Below, one piece after another: positions 54,858 to 63,901 of a stretch of 64,000 nucleotides of DNA. A program made the translations under genes and the position numbers. The stretch covers positions 62,001 through 126,000 of the forward strand of contig MKUH01000014.1 in the NCBI GenBank assembly GCA_001897745.1, written 5' to 3'. Within the stretch, counting starts at the first letter, position 1. Each line of letters opens with the position of its first letter. The stretch is from Candidatus Accumulibacter sp. 66-26. Its GTDB lineage: Bacteria > Pseudomonadota > Gammaproteobacteria > Burkholderiales > Rhodocyclaceae. A model generated the notes under the pieces. The model was not told where the DNA came from, did not search any database, and was given only the letters and a program-made list of their open reading frames with translations.

Positions 54858-55751
54858 TTGGCGACCAAGCGTAGCTGGCAGCGCGTCGACGGCGTGCTGC
54901 TGCTCGACAAGCCGTCGGGCATGACCTCCAACGACGCGCTGCAAAAGGCGCGTCGCCTCTTTTCGGCCGCCAAGGCCGGTCATACCGGAACGCTCGATCC
55001 GCTGGCCACCGGGCTGCTGCCCGTCTGCTTCGGCGAGGCGACCAAGTTTTCGTCCGACCTGCTCGACGCCGACAAGACCTACGAGGCCGACGTCCTGTTC
55101 GGCGTCACCACGGATACCGGCGATGCGCAAGGCGCGGTGCTCGAACAGAGGGCGGTCGCCTTCGACCGAGCTGCGCTCGACGCGGTGCTCGAAAGATTTC
55201 GCGGCCCGATCAGCCAGATTCCTCCGATGTACTCGGCGCTCAAGCGCGACGGCAAGCCGCTCTACGAACTGGCCCGACAGGGTATCGAAGTCGAGCGCGC
55301 GGCGCGCGCCGTCACGATCCACGAACTCGCCTTGCTGTCCTTCGAAGGCGAGCGCTGCCGCTTGCGCGTCTGCTGCAGCAAGGGAACCTACATCCGGACG
55401 CTGGCGGAGGATATCGGCGCCGCGCTCGGCTGCGGCGCGCACCTGACCGCGCTGCGGCGAACGGTGGTCGGCCCGCTGACGCTGATCGGCGCGGCGACGC
55501 TCGACGAACTGGCCGCGCTCGACGAGTCGGCGCGGCCGCTCCATCTGCAGGCGCCGGATGCCTTGCTACAGACCTTGCCCGTCGTCCGCCTCGATGCCGA
55601 TGCGGCGACCCGCTTCACGCACGGCAACCCGGTCGCCTGCGAGGCGGCGGCCGGGCGCTGCCGCGTCTATGGCGACGAAGGGCGCCTGCTCGGCCTCGGC
55701 GACGCCGACGCGGCCGGAAAGCTGCATCCGCGCCGCCTCGTCTGCGCCTGA
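54858..55751 (+). CDS. truB: tRNA pseudouridine(55) synthase TruB
   Basis: A 297-residue protein with start TTG 54858 ([21 protein letters not shown]). Catalytic Asp47 is in [36 protein letters not shown] and [15 protein letters not shown] are conserved. It isomerises U55 in most tRNAs. Last gene of the run before the rpsO promoter. The C-terminal PUA-like part is present. Confidence 0.95.
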   Translation: MATKRSWQRVDGVLLLDKPSGMTSNDALQKARRLFSAAKAGHTGTLDPLATGLLPVCFGEATKFSSDLLDADKTYEADVLFGVTTDTGDAQGAVLEQRAVAFDRAALDAVLERFRGPISQIPPMYSALKRDGKPLYELARQGIEVERAARAVTIHELALLSFEGERCRLRVCCSKGTYIRTLAEDIGAALGCGAHLTALRRTVVGPLTLIGAATLDELAALDESARPLHLQAPDALLQTLPVVRLDADAATRFTHGNPVACEAAAGRCRVYGDEGRLLGLGDADAAGKLHPRRLVCA

Positions 55752-55781
55752 AATACGGCCTTGCGGAGCGGTCGATATCGC

Positions 55782-55811
55782 TTGCCGCCCGCGTATTCAA
55801 GCAGTTATAAT
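55782..55811 (+). promoter_or_regulatory. Promoter of rpsO
   Basis: TTGCCG (55782-55787), an 18-base spacer and TATAAT (55806-55811) lie in the truB-rpsO gap, about 98 bases before the rpsO start. The long leader may hold the S15 autoregulatory site known from other bacteria, which I did not resolve. Confidence 0.65.
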
Positions 55812-55908
55812 CCGCGCCTCGCTTCGCCAAGCGAATAACGAGTTCATCAATCAGGCGTCGGCTCTATCAAACTGGGGCTGCGTCGTTTTTTACGAAAGAG
55901 AGTTTGAT

Positions 55909-56178
55909 ATGGCGATCAATGTCGCGCAAAGAGCGCAGATCATGACCGATTACCAGCGTGTCGCCGGCGATACGGGTTCCCCCGAAGTCCAGGTGGCGCT
56001 GCTGACCGCGCGCATCAACGACCTGACCGGTCACTTCAAGGAGCACGTCAAGGATCACCACTCGCGCCGCGGCCTGCTGCGCATGGTGAGCCGTCGCCGC
56101 AAGCTGCTGGACTACCTGAAGCGTACCAACGCCGATACCTATCGCGCGCTGATTCAACGTCTCGGCCTGCGCAAGTAA
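55909..56178 (+). CDS. rpsO: 30S ribosomal protein S15
   Basis: An 89-residue protein, exact family length. It has [62 protein letters not shown] in parts. S15 binds 16S rRNA helices 20-22 early in 30S assembly and, in E. coli, represses its own translation. It lies between truB and pnp, the classic order. A strong hairpin follows. Confidence 0.98.
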   Translation: MAINVAQRAQIMTDYQRVAGDTGSPEVQVALLTARINDLTGHFKEHVKDHHSRRGLLRMVSRRRKLLDYLKRTNADTYRALIQRLGLRK

Positions 56179-56228
56179 GACTGCCGACCGATCCGCTATG
56201 CGGACGGGAATGCAGACGCTACGAATCG

Positions 56229-56275
56229 ACAACAGCGGCCAGCCCCTCGCGGGCTGTGCCGCTGTTGTTGTTTTT
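56229..56275 (+). terminator. Large hairpin with T-run between rpsO and pnp
   Basis: ACAACAGCGGC (56229-56239) pairs with GCCGCTGTTGT (56258-56268), with an inner CAGCCC/GGGCTG stem, followed by TGTTTTT. It can act as the rpsO terminator. In E. coli, pnp mRNA is also cut by RNase III in a hairpin before its start, so a processing role is possible. Confidence 0.85.
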
Positions 56276-56352
56276 GCCATTATCGGCGCGTCGGTTGAAT
56301 TGCGTACCGGAGTCGTGGGTACGCGCGCGTCGAACCACTGAGAAAGGTAATA

Positions 56353-58473
56353 ATGTTTAACGTCGCCAAGAAAACTTTCACCTACGGTGCCTATCAGGTC
56401 ACGCTGGAAACCGGCGAGATTGCTCGCCAGGCCGGCGGCGCCGTGCTGGTGTCGATGGACGACACGGTCGTGCTGGTCTCCGCCGTCGGCAACAAGACCG
56501 CCAAACCGGGTCAGGACTTCTTCCCGCTGACCGTCGACTACATCGAGAAGACCTACGCCGCGGGCAAGATCCCCGGTGGCTTCTTCAAGCGCGAAGGCCG
56601 TCCGTCGGAAAAGGAAACGCTGACCTCGCGTCTGATCGACCGTCCGCTGCGCCCGCTCTTCCCGGAAGGCTTCTATAACGAAGTCCAGATCGTCGCGATG
56701 GTCGTCTCGCTGAATCCGGAAGTCGATCCCGACATCCCGGCCCTGATCGGCGCCTCCGCCGCGCTGGCGATTTCCGGCATCCCGTTCGACGGCCCGATCG
56801 GCGCCGCCCGCGTCGGCTACCTGAACGGCGAGTACGTGCTCAACCCGACGCTGACCCAGCTGCAGACCAGCCAGCTCAACCTCGTCGTTGCCGGCACCCA
56901 GTCCGCCGTGCTGATGGTCGAGTCCGAAGCGCAGGAACTGTCCGAAGAGGTGATGCTCGGCGCCGTGGTCTATGGTCACGAGCAGATGCAGGCCGCGATC
57001 ACTGCGATCAACGAACTGGTCGAAGAAGCCGGCAAGCCGGAGTGGGAGTGGGCGCCCGCCGCGAAGAACGAAACGCTGATCGCCAAGCTGAACGAATTGG
57101 TCGAAGCCGACCTGCAGGAAGCCTACCGCATCACCAGCAAGCAGACCCGCACCCAGCGCGTCAAGGAAATTTCCGCCAAGGCCGTTGAAGTGCTGACCGT
57201 CGGCGAAGATGCGCCGGACGCCAACACGATCAAGAACCTGTTCTTCGACGTCGAAGCCCGCATCGTGCGCAGCCGCATCCTCGGCGGCGAGCCGCGCATC
57301 GACGGTCGCGACACGCGCACCGTGCGCCCGATCGCCATCCGTTCCGGCGTGCTGCCGCGCACCCACGGCTCGGCGCTGTTCACCCGCGGTGAAACGCAAG
57401 CCATCGTCGTCGCCACGCTGGGCACCGGCCGCGACGAGCAGATCATCGACGCGCTGGCCGGCGAGTACCGCGAGCGCTTCATGCTGCACTACAACTTCCC
57501 GCCCTACGCCACCGGCGAGTGCGGTCGCGTCGGCACCCCGAAGCGTCGTGAAATCGGCCACGGCCGCCTCGCCAAGCGCGCGCTGGTCGCCGTTCTGCCG
57601 AAGGCGGACGACTTCTCCTACACGATGCGCGTCGTCTCGGAAATCACCGAATCGAACGGTTCCAGCTCAATGGCTTCCGTTTGCGGCGCCTCGCTCGCGC
57701 TGATGGACGCCGGCGTGCCGCTCAAGGCGCACGTCGCCGGCATCGCCATGGGCCTGATCAAGGAAGGCAACCGTTTCGCCGTGCTGACCGACATCCTGGG
57801 CGACGAAGATCACCTCGGCGACATGGACTTCAAGGTGGCCGGTACCGACGGCGGCGTCACCGCGCTGCAGATGGACATCAAGATCCAGGGCATCACCAAG
57901 GAAATCATGCAGGTCGCCCTGGCTCAGGCCAAGGACGCCCGTCTGCACATCCTCGGCCAGATGCAGGCTTCGATGTCCGGTCACCGCGAAGAAGTTTCGA
58001 CCTACGCGCCGCGCCTCTACACCATGAAGATCAATCCGGAGAAGATCCGTGACGTGATCGGCAAGGGCGGTGCGGTCATCCGCGCGATCACCGAGGAAAC
58101 CGGCACGACGATCGACATCCAGGACGACGGCACGATCACCATCGCTTCGGTCAGCGGCGACGCAGCCGATGCGGCCAAGGCGCGCATCGAGGCGATCACC
58201 GCCGACGTCGAAGTGGGCAAGGTCTACGAAGGCACCGTCCTCAAGCTGCTCGACTTCGGCGCCATCGTCAGCATCCTGCCGGGCCGCGACGGTCTGCTGC
58301 ACATCTCGCAGATCGCCAACGAGCGCGTCAATGCCGTCGCCGACTACCTCAAGGAAGGCCAGAAAGTGCGCGTCAAGGTGCTCGAGGCCGACGAGAAGGG
58401 TCGCGTCCGCCTGTCGATGAAGGCGCTGACCGTGGAAGAGGGCGGTACCGCCGCTCCGGCCCAGGCCCAGTAA
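56353..58473 (+). CDS. pnp: Polyribonucleotide nucleotidyltransferase
   Basis: A 706-residue protein, usual length. Two RNase PH domains (first with [19 protein letters not shown]; second with [26 protein letters not shown] and [11 protein letters not shown]), then KH ([16 protein letters not shown]) and S1 ([31 protein letters not shown]). PNPase degrades RNA phosphorolytically, alone or in the degradosome, and can autoregulate at its leader. AAAGG precedes the ATG. A terminator follows. Confidence 0.98.
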   Translation: MFNVAKKTFTYGAYQVTLETGEIARQAGGAVLVSMDDTVVLVSAVGNKTAKPGQDFFPLTVDYIEKTYAAGKIPGGFFKREGRPSEKETLTSRLIDRPLRPLFPEGFYNEVQIVAMVVSLNPEVDPDIPALIGASAALAISGIPFDGPIGAARVGYLNGEYVLNPTLTQLQTSQLNLVVAGTQSAVLMVESEAQELSEEVMLGAVVYGHEQMQAAITAINELVEEAGKPEWEWAPAAKNETLIAKLNELVEADLQEAYRITSKQTRTQRVKEISAKAVEVLTVGEDAPDANTIKNLFFDVEARIVRSRILGGEPRIDGRDTRTVRPIAIRSGVLPRTHGSALFTRGETQAIVVATLGTGRDEQIIDALAGEYRERFMLHYNFPPYATGECGRVGTPKRREIGHGRLAKRALVAVLPKADDFSYTMRVVSEITESNGSSSMASVCGASLALMDAGVPLKAHVAGIAMGLIKEGNRFAVLTDILGDEDHLGDMDFKVAGTDGGVTALQMDIKIQGITKEIMQVALAQAKDARLHILGQMQASMSGHREEVSTYAPRLYTMKINPEKIRDVIGKGGAVIRAITEETGTTIDIQDDGTITIASVSGDAADAAKARIEAITADVEVGKVYEGTVLKLLDFGAIVSILPGRDGLLHISQIANERVNAVADYLKEGQKVRVKVLEADEKGRVRLSMKALTVEEGGTAAPAQAQ

Positions 58474-58500
58474 TTCGCCAGCCGGCCGCAAGGCAACGAA

Positions 58501-58526
58501 AAGGACGCTTCGGCGTCCTTTTTTTT
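58501..58526 (+). terminator. Rho-independent terminator after pnp
   Basis: AAGGACGC-TTCG-GCGTCCTT is a perfect 8-bp stem with a stable tetraloop, followed by TTTTTT. It lies 27 bases after the pnp stop. Confidence 0.92.
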
Positions 58527-58540
58527 ATTTGCACCGGGCG

Positions 58541-58567
58541 AAAAAAAAAGCGCGGCAAGCGCCGCGC
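58541..58567 (-). terminator. Rho-independent terminator after dksA
   Basis: On the minus strand GCGCGGC-GCTT-GCCGCGC is a perfect 7-bp stem followed by nine T. It lies 25 bases beyond the dksA stop. With the pnp terminator it separates the convergent genes. Confidence 0.9.
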
Positions 58568-58592
58568 CTTCTCTTGCGCCGAAGCGCCGGTA

Positions 58593-59018
58593 TTACTTAG
58601 CGACCTGCTTCTCGCGCACTTCCTCGAGCGTCTTGCAGTCGATGCACAGCGTCGCCGTCGGGCGTGCTTCCAGGCGCTTGATGCCGATATCGACCCCGCA
58701 GCTGTTGCAATAGCCGTAATCGCCGCTGTCGATGCGTCCGAGGGCTTCGTCGATCTTCTTGATCAGCTTGCGCTCGCGGTCGCGATTGCGCAGTTCGATC
58801 GCGATGTCCGTTTCTTGACTGGCGCGATCGTTCGGATCGGCGAAAACGGTGGCTTCGTCCTGCATGGTATGCACAGTACGCTCGATATCCTCGATCAATT
58901 CCTTCTTGACGTTGTCGAGAATGCTGCGGAAGTGAGCCAGCTGTTTGCTGTTCATGTATTCCTCCCCCTTTTTGGGTGCGTAGGGGACGAAATGTTTGTG
59001 GAGCAATTCTTCAGCCAT
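58593..59018 (-). CDS. dksA: RNA polymerase-binding transcription factor DksA
   Basis: A 141-residue protein starting at ATG 59018 (MAEELLHKHFVPYAPKKGEEYM). The coiled-coil tip has DPNDRASQETDIA, with Asp/Asp/Ala as in DksA (DPxDRA), and the zinc finger is CNSCGVDIGIKRLEARPTATLCIDC in parts (four cysteines). With ppGpp it modulates stable RNA and amino acid promoters. Slightly shorter at the N-terminus than the E. coli protein. Confidence 0.93.
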   Translation of the reverse strand: MAEELLHKHFVPYAPKKGEEYMNSKQLAHFRSILDNVKKELIEDIERTVHTMQDEATVFADPNDRASQETDIAIELRNRDRERKLIKKIDEALGRIDSGDYGYCNSCGVDIGIKRLEARPTATLCIDCKTLEEVREKQVAK

Positions 59019-59174
59019 GTTCGGAGACCGTCCGTGTGGTTTTGCAAAAAGACGATTTAATATCAGAAATGCCCGTCCGTCGCAAGCAATCATTCCCGCA
59101 GGGAAGGGTGTTCGGAAATTATTTCTCGGATGCATTGACCTTGGCAAATCGGCTCTGTAGAATGCGCGCTTCCT

Positions 59175-59251
59175 CGGGGTGTAGCGCAGCCTGGTAGCGC
59201 ATCTGTTTTGGGAACAGAGGGTCGTGAGTTCGAATCCCACCACCCCGACCA
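59175..59251 (+). tRNA. tRNA-Pro (anticodon TGG)
   Basis: A 77-nt cloverleaf: acceptor CGGGGTG / CACCCCG, D-arm GCGC...GCGC, anticodon stem TCTGT-TTTGGGA-ACAGA with TGG, variable loop GGGTC, T-arm GTGAGTTCGAATCCCAC, encoded CCA. Pro identity is supported by the C1-G72 pair and anticodon. Confidence 0.95.
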
Positions 59252-59321
59252 GGAAGCGGTAACACACCGAAGCGGTACCGGCGGGAAGCAGTTTGGAACA
59301 TTCCCAAAAGTCTCGCGACTC

Positions 59322-59398
59322 GCGCCCGTAGCTCAACCGGATAGAGCACCGGCCTTCTAAGCCGGGGGTTGTGAGTTCGAGTCTCGCCGGGCGCGCCA
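59322..59398 (+). tRNA. tRNA-Arg (anticodon TCT)
   Basis: A 77-nt cloverleaf: acceptor GCGCCCG / CGGGCGC, D-arm GCTC...GAGC, anticodon stem CCGGC-CTTCTAA-GCCGG with TCT, T-arm GTGAGTTCGAGTCTCGC and encoded CCA. It reads AGA/AGG codons, rare in this high-GC genome. Confidence 0.95.
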
Positions 59399-59404
59399 GA
59401 CGAT

Positions 59405-59481
59405 GGCGGCATTAGCTCAGTCGGTAGAGCACTGGATTGTGATTCCAGGTGTCACCGGTTCGATCCCGGTATGTCGCCCCA
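59405..59481 (+). tRNA. tRNA-His (anticodon GTG)
   Basis: A 77-nt cloverleaf with the extra G-1 that marks tRNA-His: G at 59405 pairs with discriminator C at 59478. Acceptor GCGGCAT / ATGTCGC, anticodon stem CTGGA-TTGTGAT-TCCAG with GTG, T-arm ACCGGTTCGATCCCGGT and encoded CCA. Confidence 0.95.
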
Positions 59482-59485
59482 AATA

Positions 59486-59520
59486 AGGCCCCTGATTCCG
59501 AAAGGAAGCAGGGGCCTTCC
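59486..59520 (+). terminator. Terminator after the tRNA cluster
   Basis: AAGGCCCCTG (59486-59495) pairs with CAGGGGCCTT across a 14-base loop that itself contains TTCC/GGAA, followed by CCCTTTTCC. The pyrimidine tract is weak but the stem is strong, and it directly follows tRNA-His. Confidence 0.75.
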
Positions 59521-59949
59521 CTTTTCCTGCGTACCGGACTTTGTAACTTGAAATCGGTTTTTTTGTAAGATCATCTGACCGCCGAGCGTTGGGCGGTGCG
59601 CTATTTGGCACTGGTGCCAAATGAATTTTCAAATTTTTCAATCAACTAGGATTTCACCTTGCATGCATGACTTATGCGTGCAAAATGATTTTCTGCATAT
59701 TTTCTGGCTATTTGGCACTAAACCTCGCTGGAAACCCGCATGAAATCGACCTGTGCCAAAAGGTCTGCAAAACGGTGCCAAATAGCGCACGGCCCCACAT
59801 TCTCCTCTCCCTGCACAACGCACCCTTCTGCATTTCTCTGCCGGTAGCAAATGGTGAAGTCACGCCTTCGGGGGCCGGCGCCGGTGCTTGCTTGCGGCGA
59901 GCCGGCGGCGGCCCTATATTGGCTCGAAACGGAGAACAGGAGCTGCGCT
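59521..59949. other. Gene-free, AT-rich region between tRNA-His and the MbfA-like gene
   Basis: About 430 bp without a supported gene. It contains the inverted-repeat element at 59596-59790; an open frame on the minus strand (59638-59850) is Arg/Cys-rich and lacks a ribosome site. AGGAG just before 59950 serves the next gene. Confidence 0.55.
59596..59790. repeat. 195-bp AT-rich element with perfect 16-bp terminal inverted repeats (MITE-like)
   Basis: GTGCGCTATTTGGCAC (59596-59611) is repeated in perfect inversion as GTGCCAAATAGCGCAC (59775-59790). Inside are further copies of the core TTTGGCAC or GTGCCAAA: 59614-59621 (inverse), 59711-59718 (direct) and 59753-59760 (inverse), five in all. 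The interior is far more AT-rich than the flanks and has no convincing gene. This looks like a miniature inverted-repeat element or a multi-site operator next to a tRNA cluster. No target-site duplication was seen. Confidence 0.6.
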
Positions 59950-61080
59950 ATGGGCGAGTCGCAGGATGTACGGCGCTACCGGGCCAACCTCCAGGACGAA
60001 ACGGATAGCGCGATTCTCTACCGCGCGATGGCTGCCGTCGAGGCGAAGCCGGAGATTGCCGAGTTGTACCTGCGCCTGGCGCGTGCCGAAGAAGCGCACG
60101 CCCTGTTCTGGCAGCGGCGGATCGAAAAGGCGACGGGGCGGACGGTGAAGATCGGACCGAGCGGGCGCGCCCGCGTGATGGTCTGGCTGACGCGCCGCCT
60201 GGGCGCCAATGCGGTGCTGCCGTCGGTGATGAATCAGGAGGCCGGCAACCGCGCCGTGTACGACGGCCAGGCGGAGGCTCGGGGAACCGCGATGCCGGCG
60301 CAGGAACGCTCGCACGCCCGCCTGCTGGCGCATCTGGCCAGCCGCTCCCGGCACGGCTGGGACGGCAGCCGCTACGCCCAGCTCGAGGGGCGGCACGGCG
60401 CCGGCGGCGGCAATACGCTGCGCGCCGCGGTGCTCGGGGCCAACGACGGGCTGGTATCCACCTTCGGCCTGGTGATGGGCGCGGCCGGCGCCGCCTTCGC
60501 GCCGGCGACGCTGGTCGCCACGGCGGTGGCCGGCACGCTGGCCGGGGCGTGCTCGATGGCCATGGGCGAATGGATTTCGGTGCAGAGTTCGCGCGAACTC
60601 TATCAACGCCAGATCGCCGCCGAAGCCGACGAACTTGAAAGCGCGCCGGCCGAGGAGCGCGAGGAGCTGGCGCTGATCTATCAGGCCAAGGGTTTCAGCG
60701 ACGAGGAGGCGCACCGGATCGCGGCGCGCGTGATGGAGGACAAGGGCTCGGCGCTGGATACGCTGACGCGGGAAGAGTTGGGCATCAACCCGGACGACCT
60801 GGGCGGTTCGCCCTGGGCCGCGGCGCTTTCGTCCTTCGTCGTCTTCGTGCTGGGAGCGCTGATTCCCGTGCTGCCGCTGGCTTTTTTCAGCGGCCGCGAG
60901 GCCGTGCTGGCCTGCATGGTGGCGAGCGGCGCCGGCCTTTTCCTGATCGGCGCCGCGATCACCCTGTTCACCGGCGGCAGCGCCCTGCGCTCGGGCCTGC
61001 GCCAGCTGGCGATCGGCGCGGCGGCGGCGGGCGTGACCTACGGCGCCGGCTGGCTGTTCGGCGTTTCGCTGGGCGGCTGA
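59950..61080 (+). CDS. MbfA-type iron exporter (ferritin-like domain fused to VIT1/CCC1 transporter)
   Basis: A 376-residue protein; ATG 59950 follows AGGAG. The first 150 residues are a ferritin-like (erythrin) domain: YRANLQDETDSAILYRAMAA, AELYLRLARAEEAHALFW, with EExxH-type di-iron ligands. The rest is a VIT1/CCC1 domain with LRAAVLGANDGLVSTFGLVMGAAGA and ACSMAMGEWISVQSSRELYQRQ, then EREELALIYQAKGFSDEEAHRIA and three more helices. MbfA in Bradyrhizobium exports iron and protects from peroxide. Its end overlaps the convergent antiporter gene by 43 bp. Confidence 0.88.
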   Translation: MGESQDVRRYRANLQDETDSAILYRAMAAVEAKPEIAELYLRLARAEEAHALFWQRRIEKATGRTVKIGPSGRARVMVWLTRRLGANAVLPSVMNQEAGNRAVYDGQAEARGTAMPAQERSHARLLAHLASRSRHGWDGSRYAQLEGRHGAGGGNTLRAAVLGANDGLVSTFGLVMGAAGAAFAPATLVATAVAGTLAGACSMAMGEWISVQSSRELYQRQIAAEADELESAPAEEREELALIYQAKGFSDEEAHRIAARVMEDKGSALDTLTREELGINPDDLGGSPWAAALSSFVVFVLGALIPVLPLAFFSGREAVLACMVASGAGLFLIGAAITLFTGGSALRSGLRQLAIGAAAAGVTYGAGWLFGVSLGG

Positions 61081-62315
61081 GGCGACGTGCCGACCACGCT
61101 GCGCGCCAGGCGGCCGATGGTGAGGCCCTGAACGAGGATGGAGAACACCGCCACGCAGTAGGTCAGCGCCAGCACCACCTCGCGTTCGGGGCCGGCCGGC
61201 AGGGAGAGGGCGAGCGCGACCGAGACGCCGCCGCGCAGCCCTGCCCAGGTGAGCAGGCGCCAGCTGCCGGGCGGCAGGTCGAGGGCCTTGCGCAGCAGGG
61301 TGAGCGGGGCGGCGACGCTGATCGCGCGGGCCGCCAGGGTGATCGCGATGGTGAGCAGCGCGGCGACGAAGATGCCCACGCTGAAATTGACGCGCACGAC
61401 TTCCAGCCCGATGAGCACGAAGAGCACCGTGTTGAGGAGACCGTCCATCAGCACCCAGAAGCGCGCCAGGTGGTCGCGGGTCTGCGCCGAGAGTTCCTGC
61501 GCCCGGCTCCGGGTGCCGACGACGATGCCGACCACGACCATCGCGAGGGGGCCGGAGAAGCCGATTTCGTCGGCCAGCCCGTAGCCGCCGAGCACCGTCG
61601 CCAATGTCAGCAGCACTTCGACCTGATAGCTCATCACGTCCTTCAGCATGCCGTAGAGCAGGTTGCCGAGCAGCAGCCCGAGCACGATCCCGCCGCCGCC
61701 CTCGCGCAGCAGCAGCCACAGGCCTTCGCGCACGGAAGGCAGTTCGCCGGTGTTGATCATCGACAGCGCCAGCGCGAACAGCACGACGCCGACGCCGTCG
61801 TTGAACAGCGATTCGCCGGCGATGATCGATTCGAGTTTCTTCGGCACGCCGGCCGACTTGAGAATGCCGGCGACGGCCACCGCGTCGGTCGGCGAAATGA
61901 GCGCGCCGAAGACCAGACAGTAGGCGAGCGGCAGCGCCAGATGCACCATGGGCAGCAGCTTCCACAGGGCGGTGCCGACGAGGACCGCGGTGACCACCGT
62001 GCCGAAGACGGCGAGCGCGCCGATCGGCCAGCGGTAGAGGTTGAGGCGCCCGAGATCGACGCGCAGTCCGCCGGCGAAAAGCAGCAGGGCGAGCATGCCG
62101 CGCATCAGCATCGCGGGGAAATCGACCGAAGCCATCATCGCCATCTCGTAGCGGCGCGGGGCGCTCCAGCCCAGGTGGTCGAGCCCGATCAGCGCGACGG
62201 AGATGGCGAGCGCGATGGTCATCACGCCGATGGTCGTCGGCAGGCCGACGAAGCGGTGGTTTACGTAGGCGAGGACGGCGGTGACGATGAGGCACCAGAC
62301 GGCGATTTCGAACAT
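61038..62315 (-). CDS. CPA1-type cation/proton antiporter
   Basis: A 425-residue membrane protein starting at ATG 62315 (MFEIAVWCLIVTAVLAYVNHRF). About 12 helices; ALISPTDAVAVAGILKSAGVPKKLESIIAGESLFNDGVGVVLF in parts contains the ion-site aspartates (SPTD and FNDG), and WAGLRGGVSVALALSLP is the conserved late segment of NhaP-like antiporters. It exchanges Na+ or K+ for protons at the inner membrane. The last 15 codons overlap the convergent MbfA-type gene. Confidence 0.93.
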   Translation of the reverse strand: MFEIAVWCLIVTAVLAYVNHRFVGLPTTIGVMTIALAISVALIGLDHLGWSAPRRYEMAMMASVDFPAMLMRGMLALLLFAGGLRVDLGRLNLYRWPIGALAVFGTVVTAVLVGTALWKLLPMVHLALPLAYCLVFGALISPTDAVAVAGILKSAGVPKKLESIIAGESLFNDGVGVVLFALALSMINTGELPSVREGLWLLLREGGGGIVLGLLLGNLLYGMLKDVMSYQVEVLLTLATVLGGYGLADEIGFSGPLAMVVVGIVVGTRSRAQELSAQTRDHLARFWVLMDGLLNTVLFVLIGLEVVRVNFSVGIFVAALLTIAITLAARAISVAAPLTLLRKALDLPPGSWRLLTWAGLRGGVSVALALSLPAGPEREVVLALTYCVAVFSILVQGLTIGRLARSVVGTSPQPPSETPNSQPAP

Positions 62316-62501
62316 GGCGGACACCGGGGCTTGGCGTGGGCGGCGGCGCGCCGGAGTGCGGCGGCCGCCGTGCGGGACGGAAAAGCGCACGGCGGAAAAC
62401 GCCGCGCATGGCTTGCATTGTCGTCCTCCGCGCGGCGGAAAGGAAACGCTGCGGCGCTGCCTACCGCCTGCAGCGCCGCTCGGCGTCCGGCGCGCGGGCG
62501 C

Positions 62502-62839
62502 TCAATCCCGCCGCCAGTAGCCGCCGTTCGCCCGCCATTGGCCGCGTTCGTCGTGCTCCCAGCGATGCGGAACCCAGTGCTCGCGCTCGCGGCGCGCTTC
62601 CCAGCGGCCGTCGACCCAGCGATGCCGATCCGCTTCCCAGAGCCAGTAGCCGGGAATCCAGAAATAGTCCCGGCGCGGCGGCGGCGGGACGACTTCGACG
62701 CGCGGCGGTGGCGGCGGCAGCGGCGCCCAGACGGCCACGCCGGGGCCGCCGCTCGGGGGTAGGGCGGCGCCACGACGCAGGCGGACAGGCTGAGGCCGAG
62801 CGTGACGACGATCAGCGTTGATGCGATTGGTTTTTTCAT
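62502..62839 (-). pseudogene. YXWGQW-type repeat lipoprotein gene with a frameshift
   Basis: The start MKKPIASTLIVVTLGLSLSAC (ATG 62839, lipobox LSAC) and the rest of the protein are in different frames. The downstream frame carries VVPPPPRRDYFWIPGYWLW, HRWVDGRWEARR, EHWVPHRWEHDERGQWRANGGYW, the WxxGxW-like repeats of small envelope lipoproteins. Joining requires one extra C in the run of five C (minus strand; plus 62755-62759), giving APPYPPSGGPGVAVW. So this is either a genuine one-base loss or a homopolymer sequencing error. Confidence 0.75.
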
Positions 62840-62923
62840 GAGCGTCTCCTTGCCGGGGCGAGGACGGCGCGCCCGCTCGCGGACTCGTCTGCGTTCCGCG
62901 GCCGCGCGGCGTTCGCCCCGGGC

Positions 62924-63325
62924 TCAGTGGGCGTTGCGCGCGGCGACGTTGCGCTTGTGAACGTCCTGAGCGCGCTGGCGACGGTCCTGGGAGAGATCCG
63001 CGCGGTCGTGCGCGAGATCGCGCTTGTCGCGGTTGATCTCGTTTTGCTCGCGCGTGCGCCGGGCGTCCCATTTTTGCGCGGCCGCGGTATCGCCGCGCCT
63101 GATTGCCTGGTCTTCCTTGCGCTGGTCGAAATTGCGCTCGCGGCGATCCTGGTTCAGCCCCTGCCGGTCGCGCGCGATGTCGCGCTTGTCCTGGTTGATG
63201 TCGCGCTGGTCGCGGCGGATCTGGGCGTTGTCCTGACGGAGCGTGTCGAGCGGGGCGCTGCCTTGGGCAAGGACCGGAAGCGCGAAGGCGCTCAACAGGG
63301 CGACGGCGAGAAATCTGGTTTTCAT
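62924..63325 (-). CDS. Secreted Arg/Asp/Gln/Asn-rich repeat protein
   Basis: A 133-residue protein with a clear signal peptide (KTRFLAVALLSAFALPVLA|QG). The mature part is a helical repeat rich in R, D, Q, N and K with short units of the kind QDxRDI/NQDKRDIARDRQ, repeated about eight times, plus AAAQKWDARRTREQNEINRDK. This charged helix could bind polyanions, DNA or another envelope protein. No family name is certain. It lies beside the frameshifted lipoprotein gene, both minus strand, and both likely act in the envelope. Confidence 0.75.
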   Translation of the reverse strand: MKTRFLAVALLSAFALPVLAQGSAPLDTLRQDNAQIRRDQRDINQDKRDIARDRQGLNQDRRERNFDQRKEDQAIRRGDTAAAQKWDARRTREQNEINRDKRDLAHDRADLSQDRRQRAQDVHKRNVAARNAH

Positions 63326-63556
63326 GACGGACGATCTCCTGGGCGAGTGGGGAATATTCAGCGTTCGGCCGCCGTTGGCGGGCCTTGCTGAAATTAACGC
63401 CGGAAAATGACGCGCGTCTGACCGGGAATGTGTAATCGGGGCCGGGATTTCGTAAGGAAATGTAAAGGGCGCCGGGCCGGCGCCGCCGGGTGCGTGCCGG
63501 CTTGCACGATCAAGGGCGCGGCGTTTGCCTCCGGAGGGGAGGTCCGGGATTCCCGC
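63326..63556. other. Spacer between envelope protein genes
   Basis: A 231-bp stretch with no supported gene. CGGGATTTCGTAAGGAAATGTAAAG is a slightly AT-richer patch that may form part of a promoter for the minus-strand repeat protein. Nothing else stands out. Confidence 0.45.
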
Positions 63557-63790
63557 TCAGATGTCGGGTTTCAGGCAGTGTGCGCGCTTGGCGGCCTGAT
63601 AGGTCTGGGCGATGAGTTCAAGGTCGGCGGTCGGGGCCGCGAGGCGTTGCCGATAGGTGGCGCACTCAGAGCGATCCGCGATCAGCTCCGCGGTGAACTT
63701 CGCTTTGTTCTCGACGCTCAACGGAAGCTCTTCGGAGCAGGCGGCGAGCGTCAGGAGCATCATGAGCAGGGGGGCGAGGGGAAGGCGCAC
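63557..63790 (-). CDS. Small lipoprotein, unknown function
   Basis: A 77-residue protein from GTG 63790 (the frame stays open to an ATG at 63841). It has a lipoprotein signal: PLAPLLMMLLTLAACSEE with lipobox LAAC. The mature part (LPLSVENKAKFTAELIADR, SECATYRQRLA, LELIAQTYQAAKRAHC) has two more cysteines that could form a disulfide. Family unknown. The start choice is uncertain; ATG in the hydrophobic stretch is another possibility. Confidence 0.65.
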   Translation of the reverse strand: MRLPLAPLLMMLLTLAACSEELPLSVENKAKFTAELIADRSECATYRQRLAAPTADLELIAQTYQAAKRAHCLKPDI

Positions 63791-63901
63791 GAGAGTTTCC
63801 GGATCGTTTCGATTGCGCACCTTAGCACGCCGCCGGGGCATGCGATCCGCTCGTTCCGGCGCGTTGCCGCGCCCTCATCGGCGGCTGCTAGAATCGGCGC
63901 C

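Noticed and set aside
59709..59726. TGGCAC next to TCGC as a sigma-54 promoter
   Set aside because: The GG-to-GC spacing is one base too long, and the core is a copy of the inverted repeat found five times.
59638..59850. Minus-strand open frame inside the inverted-repeat element
   Set aside because: Composition is atypical, with no ribosome site or family; it depends on the repeat sequence itself.
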